From the IMG/VR virus record IMGVR_UViG_3300037112_000094, positions 1 through 64,000 of that record: a DNA stretch of 64,000 bases. The stretch is one strand, 5' to 3'. Shown here piece after piece: positions 5,919 to 11,955 of the stretch (its first letter is position 1; the number at the start of each line of letters is the position of its first letter). Made by a program: the position numbers and the translations under genes. Source of the DNA: a virus. The notes below the pieces were generated by a model. It did no database searches, had not been told where the DNA came from, and was given only the letters and a program-made list of their open reading frames with translations.

Positions 5919-7427
5919 TTACGCACCAACCAGTTCACCGATCTTGAGCACGTCGCTGAGCGACAAGAGCGGAGTTGTCAGAATCTCGTCCACCAAACTA
6001 TAGCGATTCGAACGCATTGACTGAACGAGGTTCGGCAGGGAATAGTAATCGATCTGGCTTCCACGAAGGTCAAACATCTGCGACTCGATCCCTGCGTTGT
6101 TCAGGTAGCCGCTGAACGTGTTGTTGTCGCCGCTCGTGCTGTAGAAGTAGACCGGCACTTCCTTGCCCACGAACTCCGAATACTTCTTGTAGACGTTGTG
6201 GAAGAACGGAGCCGTGTTCTCGCCGCCGTCTGAAACAACGGCGATGCCGTCGACCTCGATCTTCTCCTCCAGCATCCGGTTCAAACCGCATCCGATGGAA
6301 GTGCCTCCGTCTGCGCGAATGTGCCGCGTTGCCTTCTGGATTTGATCGAGCGAAAGCCCGGTCACGTCCACCGTCATCGGGACAACGTCGAAGAACACCA
6401 GCCACACCTTGCCCTTGACGAACTGAGCAAGCTGTGCCGAAACCTGCCGTGCGACCTCGATGGCCACCCTCATGCTTCCGCTCTTGTCGGCAAGCACAAG
6501 CCAGTTGCCCTCCGGTCCGCCAGCCGCAGCGATCTGCTGCTTCTGGAGCCCACGGAGCTTCTCCTTCAGCCCCTCGTCCTCGACGGCGTCGACGGCCTGA
6601 GTCGTCTTCAGCGTGTTCTTCTTCGACTTCGCAGCCTTCTCCATCGCCTTCTCGAACGCACCGCGAAGCGCTGGGTTGTTCTTCATGCCCAGCTTCTCCA
6701 GCATCTTCACGTTCGTCGTCAACTCGGTCGGCGACATGCGTTCGATCAGAGCAAGAACAAGATCAGTGTCCTTGGCCTTCTCCCCGAGCGCGCCCATGGC
6801 GATAAGGAACGGAATCCTGAACCTCAAGATCGCGCCAGCCGCCTCAACAGGAGACATGCTCTTCAGGTTGGCCACGGCCTCAAAGATCGATCCCTTTGGC
6901 AACGCCAGCTTGGTCACGACCATCGAGCCGTTGATGCTCTCCTTCCACTGGCCGGAGATCACAGCCGCGACGTGGCGGTTGCCCGGACCGGTGCGAGAAA
7001 GAGCGTAGAGCGCCTTGAGCACCTTGCGGTGCTGGATGGCAAGGTGATCCCAGCCCTTCTCCCCTTCCTTCTGGCGGAGGTAGGCGCGGATCATCCGATC
7101 CATCCGCGACATCTTTCCCTTCGGGCGCATCTCGCGCACGAAGTCGAACGCCTTGCGCATCTCACGCGGGCCGAGCAGCGCGAGGTGCGCGATGCTGTTG
7201 TCGAGAAGCTCAAAATCGCTTTCGTATGCCAGACCAAGAACCGGCAGCGCGATCTTCGCATCGCGAACCTGTGAATTCTTAAACGTCCATGCCACGAGAT
7301 GCTGATAGAACTCGCCTTCCTGCTCGATGGCTTGCTTGCCGATGGGGATGTAGTCGCTCAGCTTCCCGTGAGGGCTGCGTGCCAATTCGGCATAAATTCT
7401 TTGCTTCGTTAAACCAGATTCTGTCAT
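5919..7427 (-). CDS. rsr: Ro60/Rsr-family TROVE-vWA RNA-binding protein
   Basis: A 502-residue protein with the two-part layout of Ro60. A HEAT-like TROVE region (residues about 1-300) includes WTFKNSQVRDAKIALPVL and RTGPGNRHVAAVISG. The C-terminal vWA domain has a complete MIDAS: D314-x-S-x-S in LADKSGSM, T376 in DGGTS and D400 in VSDGGEN. Ro proteins form a ring that binds misfolded RNA ends in the hole and Y RNAs on the rim, often with exonucleases such as PNPase. The SD GGAGAAATAGGA precedes ATG 7427. Two HNH genes separate it from the Y-like RNA array at 8572-9439, which it very likely uses. Confidence 0.9.
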   Translation of the reverse strand: MTESGLTKQRIYAELARSPHGKLSDYIPIGKQAIEQEGEFYQHLVAWTFKNSQVRDAKIALPVLGLAYESDFELLDNSIAHLALLGPREMRKAFDFVREMRPKGKMSRMDRMIRAYLRQKEGEKGWDHLAIQHRKVLKALYALSRTGPGNRHVAAVISGQWKESINGSMVVTKLALPKGSIFEAVANLKSMSPVEAAGAILRFRIPFLIAMGALGEKAKDTDLVLALIERMSPTELTTNVKMLEKLGMKNNPALRGAFEKAMEKAAKSKKNTLKTTQAVDAVEDEGLKEKLRGLQKQQIAAAGGPEGNWLVLADKSGSMRVAIEVARQVSAQLAQFVKGKVWLVFFDVVPMTVDVTGLSLDQIQKATRHIRADGGTSIGCGLNRMLEEKIEVDGIAVVSDGGENTAPFFHNVYKKYSEFVGKEVPVYFYSTSGDNNTFSGYLNNAGIESQMFDLRGSQIDYYSLPNLVQSMRSNRYSLVDEILTTPLLSLSDVLKIGELVGA

Positions 7428-7440
7428 TTTCCTATTTCTC

Positions 7441-7992
7441 CTATTCCACATGCTGCCATGATTCACGATCAACCACGCGACGTATTGTTGCCGGGTCAAC
7501 CTCAAATATCCGAGCTAACTTCATGAACGAAAAATTGCACTGTTCGGCGAGGCTACGAATTGCTTGTACACGCTCCTCAGTTAAAACCGATAGTGCATGT
7601 CGCTCACCTTTTCCGGCCCTCTGGCGTCCGCGTTGAATCATATCGCGGATATTATCAAGTTGAGTCCCAACAATTAGATGGTCTGGGTTAACACAGCATC
7701 GTACATCGCACTTATGCCTCACAACCTGACCAAATTCGAGTGGCCCATGCTTTTTGACGTACATGAAACGGTGGACACGAATTACTATTCTTCCGCCATC
7801 CTGTAACGTCGCTCCGATATGTGCATAGCCCTTATCGTCCGATGAGCCGATCCAAAGCCAACAACCACTCATTGGCTCGTGGCTGATATTTTTCTCAATG
7901 CGGCCATAAAGAGATTGCCCAGAAGTTCTTCCAAGATAACTTACATAGTCGGCCATGCTCAGCTTTGTCACCGCATCGTTCATGCGACTCAT
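7441..7992 (-). CDS. HNH_3-type homing endonuclease with C-terminal HTH
   Basis: A 183-residue protein. Residues 40-120 carry the pattern GCWLWIG, VHRFMYVKKHG, HKCDVRCCVNPDHL and GTQLDNIRDM, characteristic of HNH_3 homing nucleases. Residues 135-180 contain a helix-turn-helix (FMKLARIFEVDPATIRRVV) that probably reads the target. It overlaps the next HNH gene by 4 bp (ATGA) and lies 13 bp before the rsr start, so it sits inside the Ro operon. Confidence 0.88.
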   Translation of the reverse strand: MSRMNDAVTKLSMADYVSYLGRTSGQSLYGRIEKNISHEPMSGCWLWIGSSDDKGYAHIGATLQDGGRIVIRVHRFMYVKKHGPLEFGQVVRHKCDVRCCVNPDHLIVGTQLDNIRDMIQRGRQRAGKGERHALSVLTEERVQAIRSLAEQCNFSFMKLARIFEVDPATIRRVVDRESWQHVE

Positions 7993-8549
7993 GGAAGTTT
8001 TCTCTCTTTCAAATACTCGACATAGAAATCATAGTCAAGACCCTTGAGAGCGCACCAGTCACGCGGGTCCATGGCACCTTTATCCTTATTGCAGCGGCGG
8101 CACGCTGAAAGGTATCCAGACGGATCATTGACACCACCCTGCTCTAAAGGCCAGAAGTGGTCCACTGTGAGTTGCACCCGGCCCATAGGCTGCTTACAAT
8201 AAAGACACTTGCAGCCGTCAGCGACCCACACCTTCTGCTGGACGGTGCCAGAGATGTCGTAGCGGAGCTTGCGGTGGAACGCCTTCTCAAGCGATCCGTT
8301 CACCAGTATCTCGGGGTTGTCCGATCTCTGGAGCCAGTCAGACCACTGCTCGGCGGTCAGGGTTTTAACGTCAGCGCCATCCGGCCATTCTCCATCTCCC
8401 CACAGCACATAGCCGGGGAGCATGAAGATCGCCTGCGCACCTTCGCCGCCGACCACGATACCTTCGATTTTGAGGAGGGAGCCTACGTCGCCCATGAGAG
8501 CAGGGCGATGACGCAACTCAAGCTGATAGAAACGGTCGCCACTTGCCAT
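7989..8549 (-). CDS. HNH endonuclease
   Basis: A 186-residue protein starting at ATG 8549 behind CGGGAGGGGAACC. The C-terminal part (about residues 110-180) has CLYCKQP, LTVDHFWPLEQGG and CRRCNKDKG, a clear HNH core with two Cys pairs. The N-terminal 100 residues are unrecognised and may recognise DNA. It is the first protein gene downstream of the Y-like RNA array. The last RNA of the array ends 22 bp before its start codon. Confidence 0.85.
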   Translation of the reverse strand: MASGDRFYQLELRHRPALMGDVGSLLKIEGIVVGGEGAQAIFMLPGYVLWGDGEWPDGADVKTLTAEQWSDWLQRSDNPEILVNGSLEKAFHRKLRYDISGTVQQKVWVADGCKCLYCKQPMGRVQLTVDHFWPLEQGGVNDPSGYLSACRRCNKDKGAMDPRDWCALKGLDYDFYVEYLKERKLP

Positions 8550-8571
8550 GGTTCCCCTCCCGGAAGGAACT

Positions 8572-8712
8572 TTTGGGTTGTAGTCGATATGGTTTAGATT
8601 TTGCGGAGCCTTGCGGCTCGCGCCCCCCATATTGATGAAGCCGAATAAGGTGGTGGAGGGGGCCGGAGTTTCCCCCGGAACAAAGTCATGTATCCACTTC
8701 AGTCAACCCAAA
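8572..8712 (-). ncRNA. Y-like RNA 7
   Basis: The terminal stem is a perfect 9 bp (TTTGGGTTG/CAACCCAAA). Inside it lies the shared internal loop, ACTGA on the 5' strand and CGACTA on the 3' strand. The body has hairpin CCGGGG-GAAA-CTCCGG, a CCCCC/GGGGG helix and hairpin GAGCC-GCAA-GGCTC, both hairpins ending in GNRA loops. Its 3' end lies 22 bp before the HNH start at 8549, so it may be processed out of the operon mRNA. Confidence 0.75.
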
Positions 8713-8714
8713 CT

Positions 8715-8822
8715 TGGCTGGGGGACTCGGTTACGAGCCGAGATTGGCTTGCGCCAAAAAGACATGTATCCGAATCAGTCAGCAGTATCGCTGTAGTCGT
8801 TCCGGAACCTCTTAGGTCCCCC
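8715..8822 (-). ncRNA. Y-like RNA 6, tRNA-ended (permuted form)
   Basis: The ends form an acceptor-like stem GGGGGAC/GTCCCCC, then A and GCCA. A T arm (CTCGG CTCGTAA CCGAG) and a TTGGC-GCAA-GCCAA arm are present. Where an anticodon arm would be, a hairpin carries the Y motif: TCCG, CGACTA, CAGC, a 6-nt loop, GCTG, ACTGA, CGGA. It has the same parts as the other units but opens at the acceptor instead of at the Y stem. Confidence 0.65.
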
Positions 8823-8834
8823 AGTAAAACTTGA

Positions 8835-8961
8835 TGGTGGCGGGTGAAGGATTCGAACCTCCATACTGTTGTAACCAAATACAACCGTCTTTTCCATGTA
8901 TCCGACTCAGTCAGCGTCGCCGCTGTAGTCGACCCGGAAGTTAGCTTTTGACTAACCCGCC
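8835..8961 (-). ncRNA. Y-like RNA 5, tRNA-ended (permuted form)
   Basis: The acceptor stem GGCGGGT/ACCCGCC carries A73 and encoded CCA, with a canonical T arm (GGAGG TTCGAAT CCTTC) and a GTTGTA/TACAAC arm. The Y motif CGACTA-CAGC / GCTG-ACTGA forms an internal hairpin with loop GGCGAC. No anticodon loop remains, so it should not decode. tRNA-type 5' and 3' processing would release it with a Ro-binding hairpin. Confidence 0.65.
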
Positions 8962-8969
8962 ACAACTTA

Positions 8970-9094
8970 TTGGCCTGTAGTCGAAGTGCTACCCCTTGCG
9001 GGGTGGTACAGGTTGGATTTGAACCAACTACCGTCTGATTAAGAGTCAGATGCTCGACCAATTGAGCTTCATGTAAGCACTTCTGTCAGGCCAA
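8970..9094 (-). ncRNA. Y-like RNA 4 with a tRNA-Lys(CTT)-like body
   Basis: The terminal stem TTGGCCTG/CAGGCCAA (8 bp) is followed by loop ACAGA/CGACTA and a second helix AGTGCT/AGCACT. Inside lies an almost complete tRNA: D arm GCTC/GAGC, anticodon loop CTCTTAA on a perfect TCTGA/TCAGA stem, and T arm GTTGG TTCAAAT CCAAC. The acceptor is irregular (TACA/TGTA), and a CCCC-GCAA-GGGG hairpin replaces a free 3' end. This matches the idea of a YrlA RNA. A conventional tRNA-Lys reading is possible but has a poor acceptor. Confidence 0.75.
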
Positions 9095-9105
9095 ATTCAA
9101 AATCA

Positions 9106-9244
9106 TTGTGCTGTAGTCGATCTGCTATTTTACGCGCTCTACCGCTGAGCTAATCCCCCGTCAATTCTTTGATGGTGGAGGATGAAGGATTCGAACCTCC
9201 GACCTCGGTCTCCAAAGGACATGTAAGCAAGTCAGTCAGCACAA
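9106..9244 (-). ncRNA. Y-like RNA 3 enclosing a permuted tRNA
   Basis: The terminal stem TTGTGCTG/CAGCACAA (8 bp) is followed by ACTGA/CGACTA and TGCTTAC/GTA-AGCA. The body holds a tRNA in reverse order. First comes a 3' half (loop CTTTGGA, T arm GGAGG TTCGAAT CCTTC, ATCCTCC, ACCA). A 13-nt linker follows, then a 5' half (GGGGGAT, D arm GCTC AGCGGTA GAGC). GGGGGAT pairs fully with ATCCTCC, including a G3-U70 pair. Confidence 0.75.
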
Positions 9245-9250
9245 ACTTTA

Positions 9251-9314
9251 TGGCTTGTAGTCGATCTGCATGGTGTTCCTGCTCTCAAAGCATGTATGCA
9301 AATCAGTCAAGCCA
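9251..9314 (-). ncRNA. Y-like RNA 2, minimal
   Basis: At 64 nt this is the shortest unit. The terminal stem is TGGCTTG/CAAGCCA, the loop ACTGA/CGACTA, the second helix TGCAT/ATGCA, and a small TGCT-TTGAG-AGCA hairpin. It has no tRNA-like body and so shows the Ro-binding module alone. Confidence 0.7.
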
Positions 9315-9318
9315 ATTT

Positions 9319-9439
9319 TTTTCTCCGCTGTAGTCGTCAGGCAACCCTTTCGGGACATCCGGGAATCGCACCCGGTTCGTTTCATCTCAATTGAAATGCC
9401 TCGCTTTGAGGCGCATGTAAGCCAAACAGTCAGCGAAAA
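9319..9439 (-). ncRNA. Y-like RNA 1
   Basis: First RNA of the array. The terminal stem CGCTG/CAGCG extends through TTTTC/GAAAA past a 2-nt bulge. The internal loop is ACTGT/CGACTA. The body contains hairpins GCCTC/GAGGC and CATTTC/GAGATG, a T-arm-like CCGGG TGCGATT CCCGG, closing helices ACAT/ATGT and GGC/GCC, and a CCC-GAAA-GGG hairpin. No D arm is visible. Confidence 0.7.
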
Positions 9440-9466
9440 CTCAATCTCAAAAACGCAACGTCTCTA

Positions 9467-9495
9467 ACCTTACAACGGTTCCAAAAACGCGTCAA
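9467..9495 (-). promoter_or_regulatory. Candidate promoter of the Y-RNA array
   Basis: TTGACG (9495-9490), a 17-nt spacer and TAAGGT (9472-9467) lie about 28 nt upstream of Y-like RNA 1 on the minus strand. The -35 is 5/6 and the -10 is 3/6 to the sigma-70 consensus. Confidence 0.4.
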
Positions 9496-9514
9496 GCAAA
9501 TTCTGCGCTTTTTA

Positions 9515-9591
9515 TGGAGGGCCTAGAGGGATTCGAACCCCCGTATAACAGATTCGTAGTCTGCCGCGTCATCCAACTACGCTATAGGCCC
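9515..9591 (-). tRNA. tRNA-Arg(ACG)
   Basis: The acceptor GGGCCTA/TAGGCCC carries T73 and CCA. The anticodon stem GCAGA/TCTGT closes loop CTACGAA (ACG). The T arm GGGGG TTCGAAT CCCTC is canonical. Confidence 0.9.
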
Positions 9592-9601
9592 TCATTCAAA
9601 A

Positions 9602-9678
9602 TGGTACGGGTGGAGGGATTTGAACCCCCGATCCCCTGCTCCCAAAGCAGGTGCGTTTCCAGACTTCGCTACACCCGT
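9602..9678 (-). tRNA. tRNA-Pro(TGG)
   Basis: The acceptor ACGGGTG/CACCCGT carries A73 and CCA. The anticodon stem CCTGC/GCAGG closes loop TTTGGGA (TGG). The T loop is TTCAAAT. Confidence 0.9.
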
Positions 9679-9691
9679 GTGACTTCCAAAA

Positions 9692-9768
9692 TGGTCGGGG
9701 AGATGGGATTCGAACCCATGACCTTCGGTACCCGAGACCGAAGCGCTACCTGACCGCGCCCCTCCCCG
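9692..9768 (-). tRNA. tRNA-Pro(CGG)
   Basis: The acceptor CGGGGAG/CTCCCCG carries A73 and CCA. The D arm is GCGC/GCGC. The anticodon stem TCGGT/ACCGA closes loop CTCGGGT (CGG). The T loop is TTCGAAT. Confidence 0.9.
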
Positions 9769-9769
9769 A

Positions 9770-9845
9770 TGGTGTCGACTCCCGGTGCTGCCCCGAGTTC
9801 TTCCGCTCTTCAGGCGGACGCTATGACTGCACTAGCTCAATCGAC
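9770..9845 (-). tRNA. tRNA-Phe(GAA) with unusual T loop
   Basis: The acceptor GTCGATT/AGTCGAC carries A73 and CCA. The D arm is GCTA/TAGC. The anticodon stem TCCGC/GCGGA closes loop CTGAAGA (GAA). The T stem CTCGG/CCGGG closes loop GGCAGCA, without TTC, similar to the GGCAGTT loop of the Thr tRNA at 1243. Confidence 0.75.
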
Positions 9846-10080
9846 AAAACTCTTGCCAAACATCCTGCCGAAAGTTGCTCGGCCTGCGAATCATCTTCTT
9901 CGCGCGATATGCCTGCATCAGCTTCCGAGCGCGTCCACACCTCATGAGCATCCGCTGGAAAGGACTCTCAGCAAAGAAACAATCCGCGATCTTGCTTGCG
10001 AACTGCTTTCTCCTACGCAAATCTCCCTCATGTCTTCGCTGAGAAAAACCGCGCTCGGATCGCTTTATGAATTGACGCAT
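9832..10080 (-). CDS. Small basic hypothetical protein
   Basis: An 82-residue, Arg/Lys-rich protein (MRQFIKRSERGFSQRR...) starting at ATG 10080 behind AGGAGAAAT. The good SD supports it as a real gene. It is predicted helical and has no recognised domain. Its last five codons overlap the 5' end of tRNA-Phe, so tRNA processing would cut its mRNA. Nothing else is visible between 10081 and 10175. Confidence 0.65.
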   Translation of the reverse strand: MRQFIKRSERGFSQRRHEGDLRRRKQFASKIADCFFAESPFQRMLMRCGRARKLMQAYRAKKMIRRPSNFRQDVWQEFCRLS

Positions 10081-10175
10081 ATTTCTCCTAAAAACTTAGC
10101 GGGCCTCTACCTTGCGACGTGCGACCCGTGACGCCTTCACCCTTACGTCGTTACAGGTGAGGCACCAGTCAAACT

Positions 10176-10251
10176 TGGTGGACCTAGTCGGCTCCGCCCC
10201 GACCGCCTCCGCATTGCAAGTGCGGCGCTCTCCTAAATGAGCTATAGGCCC
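10176..10251 (-). tRNA. tRNA-Ala(TGC) with unusual T loop
   Basis: The acceptor GGGCCTA/TAGGTCC contains the G3-U70 pair that marks Ala, plus A73 and CCA. The anticodon stem CCGCA/TGCGG closes loop CTTGCAA (TGC). The T stem GTCGG/CCGAC closes GGCGGAG instead of a TTC loop. Confidence 0.8.
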
Positions 10252-10260
10252 GTAAAACTT

Positions 10261-10339
10261 TGGGGCGGCGTATCGGATTCGAACCGATGTAATACGTGTG
10301 CCACAGACACGCGCAATAGACCGCTCTGCCAACACCGCC
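10261..10339 (-). tRNA. tRNA-His(GTG) with encoded G-1
   Basis: The acceptor GCGGTGT/ACGCCGC is preceded by G-1, which faces C73, the hallmark of His; CCA is encoded. The anticodon stem CGTGT/ACACG closes loop CTGTGGC (GTG). The T arm ATCGG TTCGAAT CCGAT is canonical. Confidence 0.9.
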
Positions 10340-10354
10340 ATGAATCGCGCTACC

Positions 10355-10414
10355 GGGACACGTTATAGCTTGGTAGCACCCTCCCGCCCGTAAGCGGGAG
10401 ATTCCGCGTGTCCC
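10355..10414. other. tRNA-like structure without a T arm
   Basis: A 60-nt palindromic unit. GGGACACG/CGTGTCCC encloses a strong CTCCCGC/GCGGGAG hairpin with loop CCGTAA. On the plus strand the stretch AGCTTGGTAGCACC resembles a tRNA D arm followed by an anticodon arm, but the T arm is absent. It could be a decayed tRNA or a small structured RNA; the strand is undecided. Confidence 0.4.
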
Positions 10415-10422
10415 AGTGAGCT

Positions 10423-10498
10423 TGGGGCCGAAGGGGATACTCGAAATCCCATCAGCGGTTCACAAAACCGCCGCTACTTCCTCTTGAGCTACTTCGGC
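10423..10498 (-). tRNA. tRNA-Thr(TGT)
   Basis: The acceptor GCCGAAG/CTTCGGC carries C73 (unusual for Thr) and CCA. The anticodon stem GCGGT/ACCGC closes loop TTTGTGA (TGT). The T arm GGGAT TTCGAGT ATCCC is canonical. Confidence 0.85.
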
Positions 10499-11185
10499 AA
10501 ACTCTCTCGTCTTTCTTATCTTTCTTCTTCTTTCGCTCGCCTTCCTTTTGTTTCGATTACGAAACGTTGGAGTCAAAGCGTGGCAATTAGGACAGAGAAG
10601 TTGCAGGTTCTCATCTTTGTTATTCTCTGAATCCCCGTCCACATGGTGAAGTTCAAGCGGGATGGCTTTTCCCATCCACTGATCTAAACCGCATCCTTCG
10701 CATCTGTGTCCTCTTCTCCGAAGCACCAGACGCTTGACAGCCTTTGAATCGCTTACATCTTCAGTAGACTGAGCCATCTTGTAGATTTGGCTTTTGTTGC
10801 AGTCGTCGCAATACTTGTTCTGACCAGAACATGTGGAACCGCAGTACGCGCAAGCCTTTTCCCAATTCTCTCTTCTTTTTCGTCTGGCGATCTTCGCGCA
10901 TCTCACCGAGCACGATTTTGCTTTCAGATTCTTAACGAGAACAGGACCGCCGCAAATTACGCATCGACGCTCTTCTCTCTTACGTTGTATCTGATCCGAT
11001 TTGATTTTTGCTTTAGCATGAGCTTTCGCCAGCGCAACCACAGCATTCGCCCTGCTAATAGTCTTACGTTCCTCAACAGAAAGCAGCGGTACGTCAGGAA
11101 TTCGCGACTTCAACACCTTCTTGGATTTCCTGTTCCTGTAGTACCACCGCCTCCGAGCAGCTTTTCGCCTTTCTTCGTTTTTCAT
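10460..11185 (-). CDS. HNH endonuclease with zinc ribbons
   Basis: A 241-residue, very basic protein. Two treble-clef-like zinc modules (CVICGGP...CSVRC and CAYCGS...CDDC) precede a C-terminal HNH domain with CEGCGLDQWMGK, LELHHVDGDSENN and LCPNCHALTPTF. This is the family also seen at 17924. The last 39 nt of the gene lie inside tRNA-Thr(TGT), as expected for a mobile gene that settled against a tRNA. The start is uncertain, since GGGAG directly abuts ATG 11185. Confidence 0.85.
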   Translation of the reverse strand: MKNEERRKAARRRWYYRNRKSKKVLKSRIPDVPLLSVEERKTISRANAVVALAKAHAKAKIKSDQIQRKREERRCVICGGPVLVKNLKAKSCSVRCAKIARRKRRENWEKACAYCGSTCSGQNKYCDDCNKSQIYKMAQSTEDVSDSKAVKRLVLRRRGHRCEGCGLDQWMGKAIPLELHHVDGDSENNKDENLQLLCPNCHALTPTFRNRNKRKASERRRKIRKTREFAEVAQEEVAAVL

Positions 11186-11229
11186 CTCCCGAGTATAGCA
11201 AAATTTGGAGACGATAACGAACATTTATG

Positions 11230-11952
11230 TTAGTTAACAAACTGGTATCTTGTGTCACCCGTGTTAAGCAAAGCACAAGTCGCAAGTCTCTTGGCTATGG
11301 ACTCCGGAGTTTTCCTCTTTCCACGCATACTCGCGGAAATCTTCGCCTTGTGCTCATCCGACATCGGCCTGCGTTTCCGGTAGCCGACTTTTACCCCCTT
11401 GTGCGACGCTGACATCTTCGCTCTCGATTCCTCTGCAACAGGGTGTCCTTTCAAGGTGGCCGAGATTCTGGCCCTCAACTCTGGCGAGCGCGTTACCGGT
11501 CCTCTATTTCTAGCAGCCTCGGCCATTCTCGCTCTTCCTTCTTCCGATACTTTGTGCCCCTTGGCATAAGAGTTTCCCTTATGGACATCTGAAAGTGTCG
11601 AGCTTCCCTTTTCTGTAAGAATCCTGATTCCGTCTCTGTTGAATCCGCTGTACCCTCCTGCCGTCCTGTTATAGCCGCGACCGCTTGTGATGTAGGTTTT
11701 GTAGAATTTGATGAAGTGCTTTTCGAGATCGTCGAGCAAAAGTGGATCACACGAGGCGACTTCGATAACTGTGAAGTTTTCAACTCCCCACTTTCTCATC
11801 GCCCTATGTATGGGCAGATTGCTTCCGCGCTTGACCTCGTATTTGTGCTGGTTGAACCTTATCCACACAGTTTGTTTCGTGGTCTGGCCGACGTACCCCT
11901 TGCCGTTCGCGAGATTACGAATTAAGTAAATTTTGCCGACGAGTTTGCGCAT
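11230..11952 (-). CDS. GIY-YIG homing endonuclease with NUMOD3 repeats
   Basis: A 240-residue protein. The N-terminal 90 residues form a GIY-YIG nuclease domain (KIYLIRN...GYVGQT, with Arg in WIRFNQH and a downstream Glu in DDLEKHFIKFY). Residues 120-235 hold about four NUMOD3-like repeats (KGHKVSEEGRARMAEAA, LKGHPVAEESRAKMSASHKG, MSDEHKAKISASMRGKRKT), the usual DNA-contacting modules. AGGTAA precedes ATG 11952. It lies between two HNH genes inside the tRNA region. Confidence 0.93.
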   Translation of the reverse strand: MRKLVGKIYLIRNLANGKGYVGQTTKQTVWIRFNQHKYEVKRGSNLPIHRAMRKWGVENFTVIEVASCDPLLLDDLEKHFIKFYKTYITSGRGYNRTAGGYSGFNRDGIRILTEKGSSTLSDVHKGNSYAKGHKVSEEGRARMAEAARNRGPVTRSPELRARISATLKGHPVAEESRAKMSASHKGVKVGYRKRRPMSDEHKAKISASMRGKRKTPESIAKRLATCALLNTGDTRYQFVN

Positions 11953-11955
11953 CTT

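Noticed and set aside
8699-9061. 120-codon open frame on the minus strand
   Set aside because: It runs through the Y-like RNA array and its translation repeats tRNA-derived peptides, so it is not a protein gene.
8572-9439. CRISPR array
   Set aside because: The repeated motifs are split into two complementary parts at irregular distances (6 to 110 nt), with covarying stems and tRNA-like inserts. No constant repeat with unique spacers and no cas genes are seen.
8572-9439. Tiny self-splicing introns inside tRNA genes
   Set aside because: The inserts lack group I or II core elements, and in most units the pairing partner lies across the tRNA body, not within the supposed intron. The Y-stem reading explains all seven units.
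10096-10341. 81-codon open frame on the minus strand
   Set aside because: It is translated from tRNA-Ala and tRNA-His genes; the tRNA folds explain the sequence.
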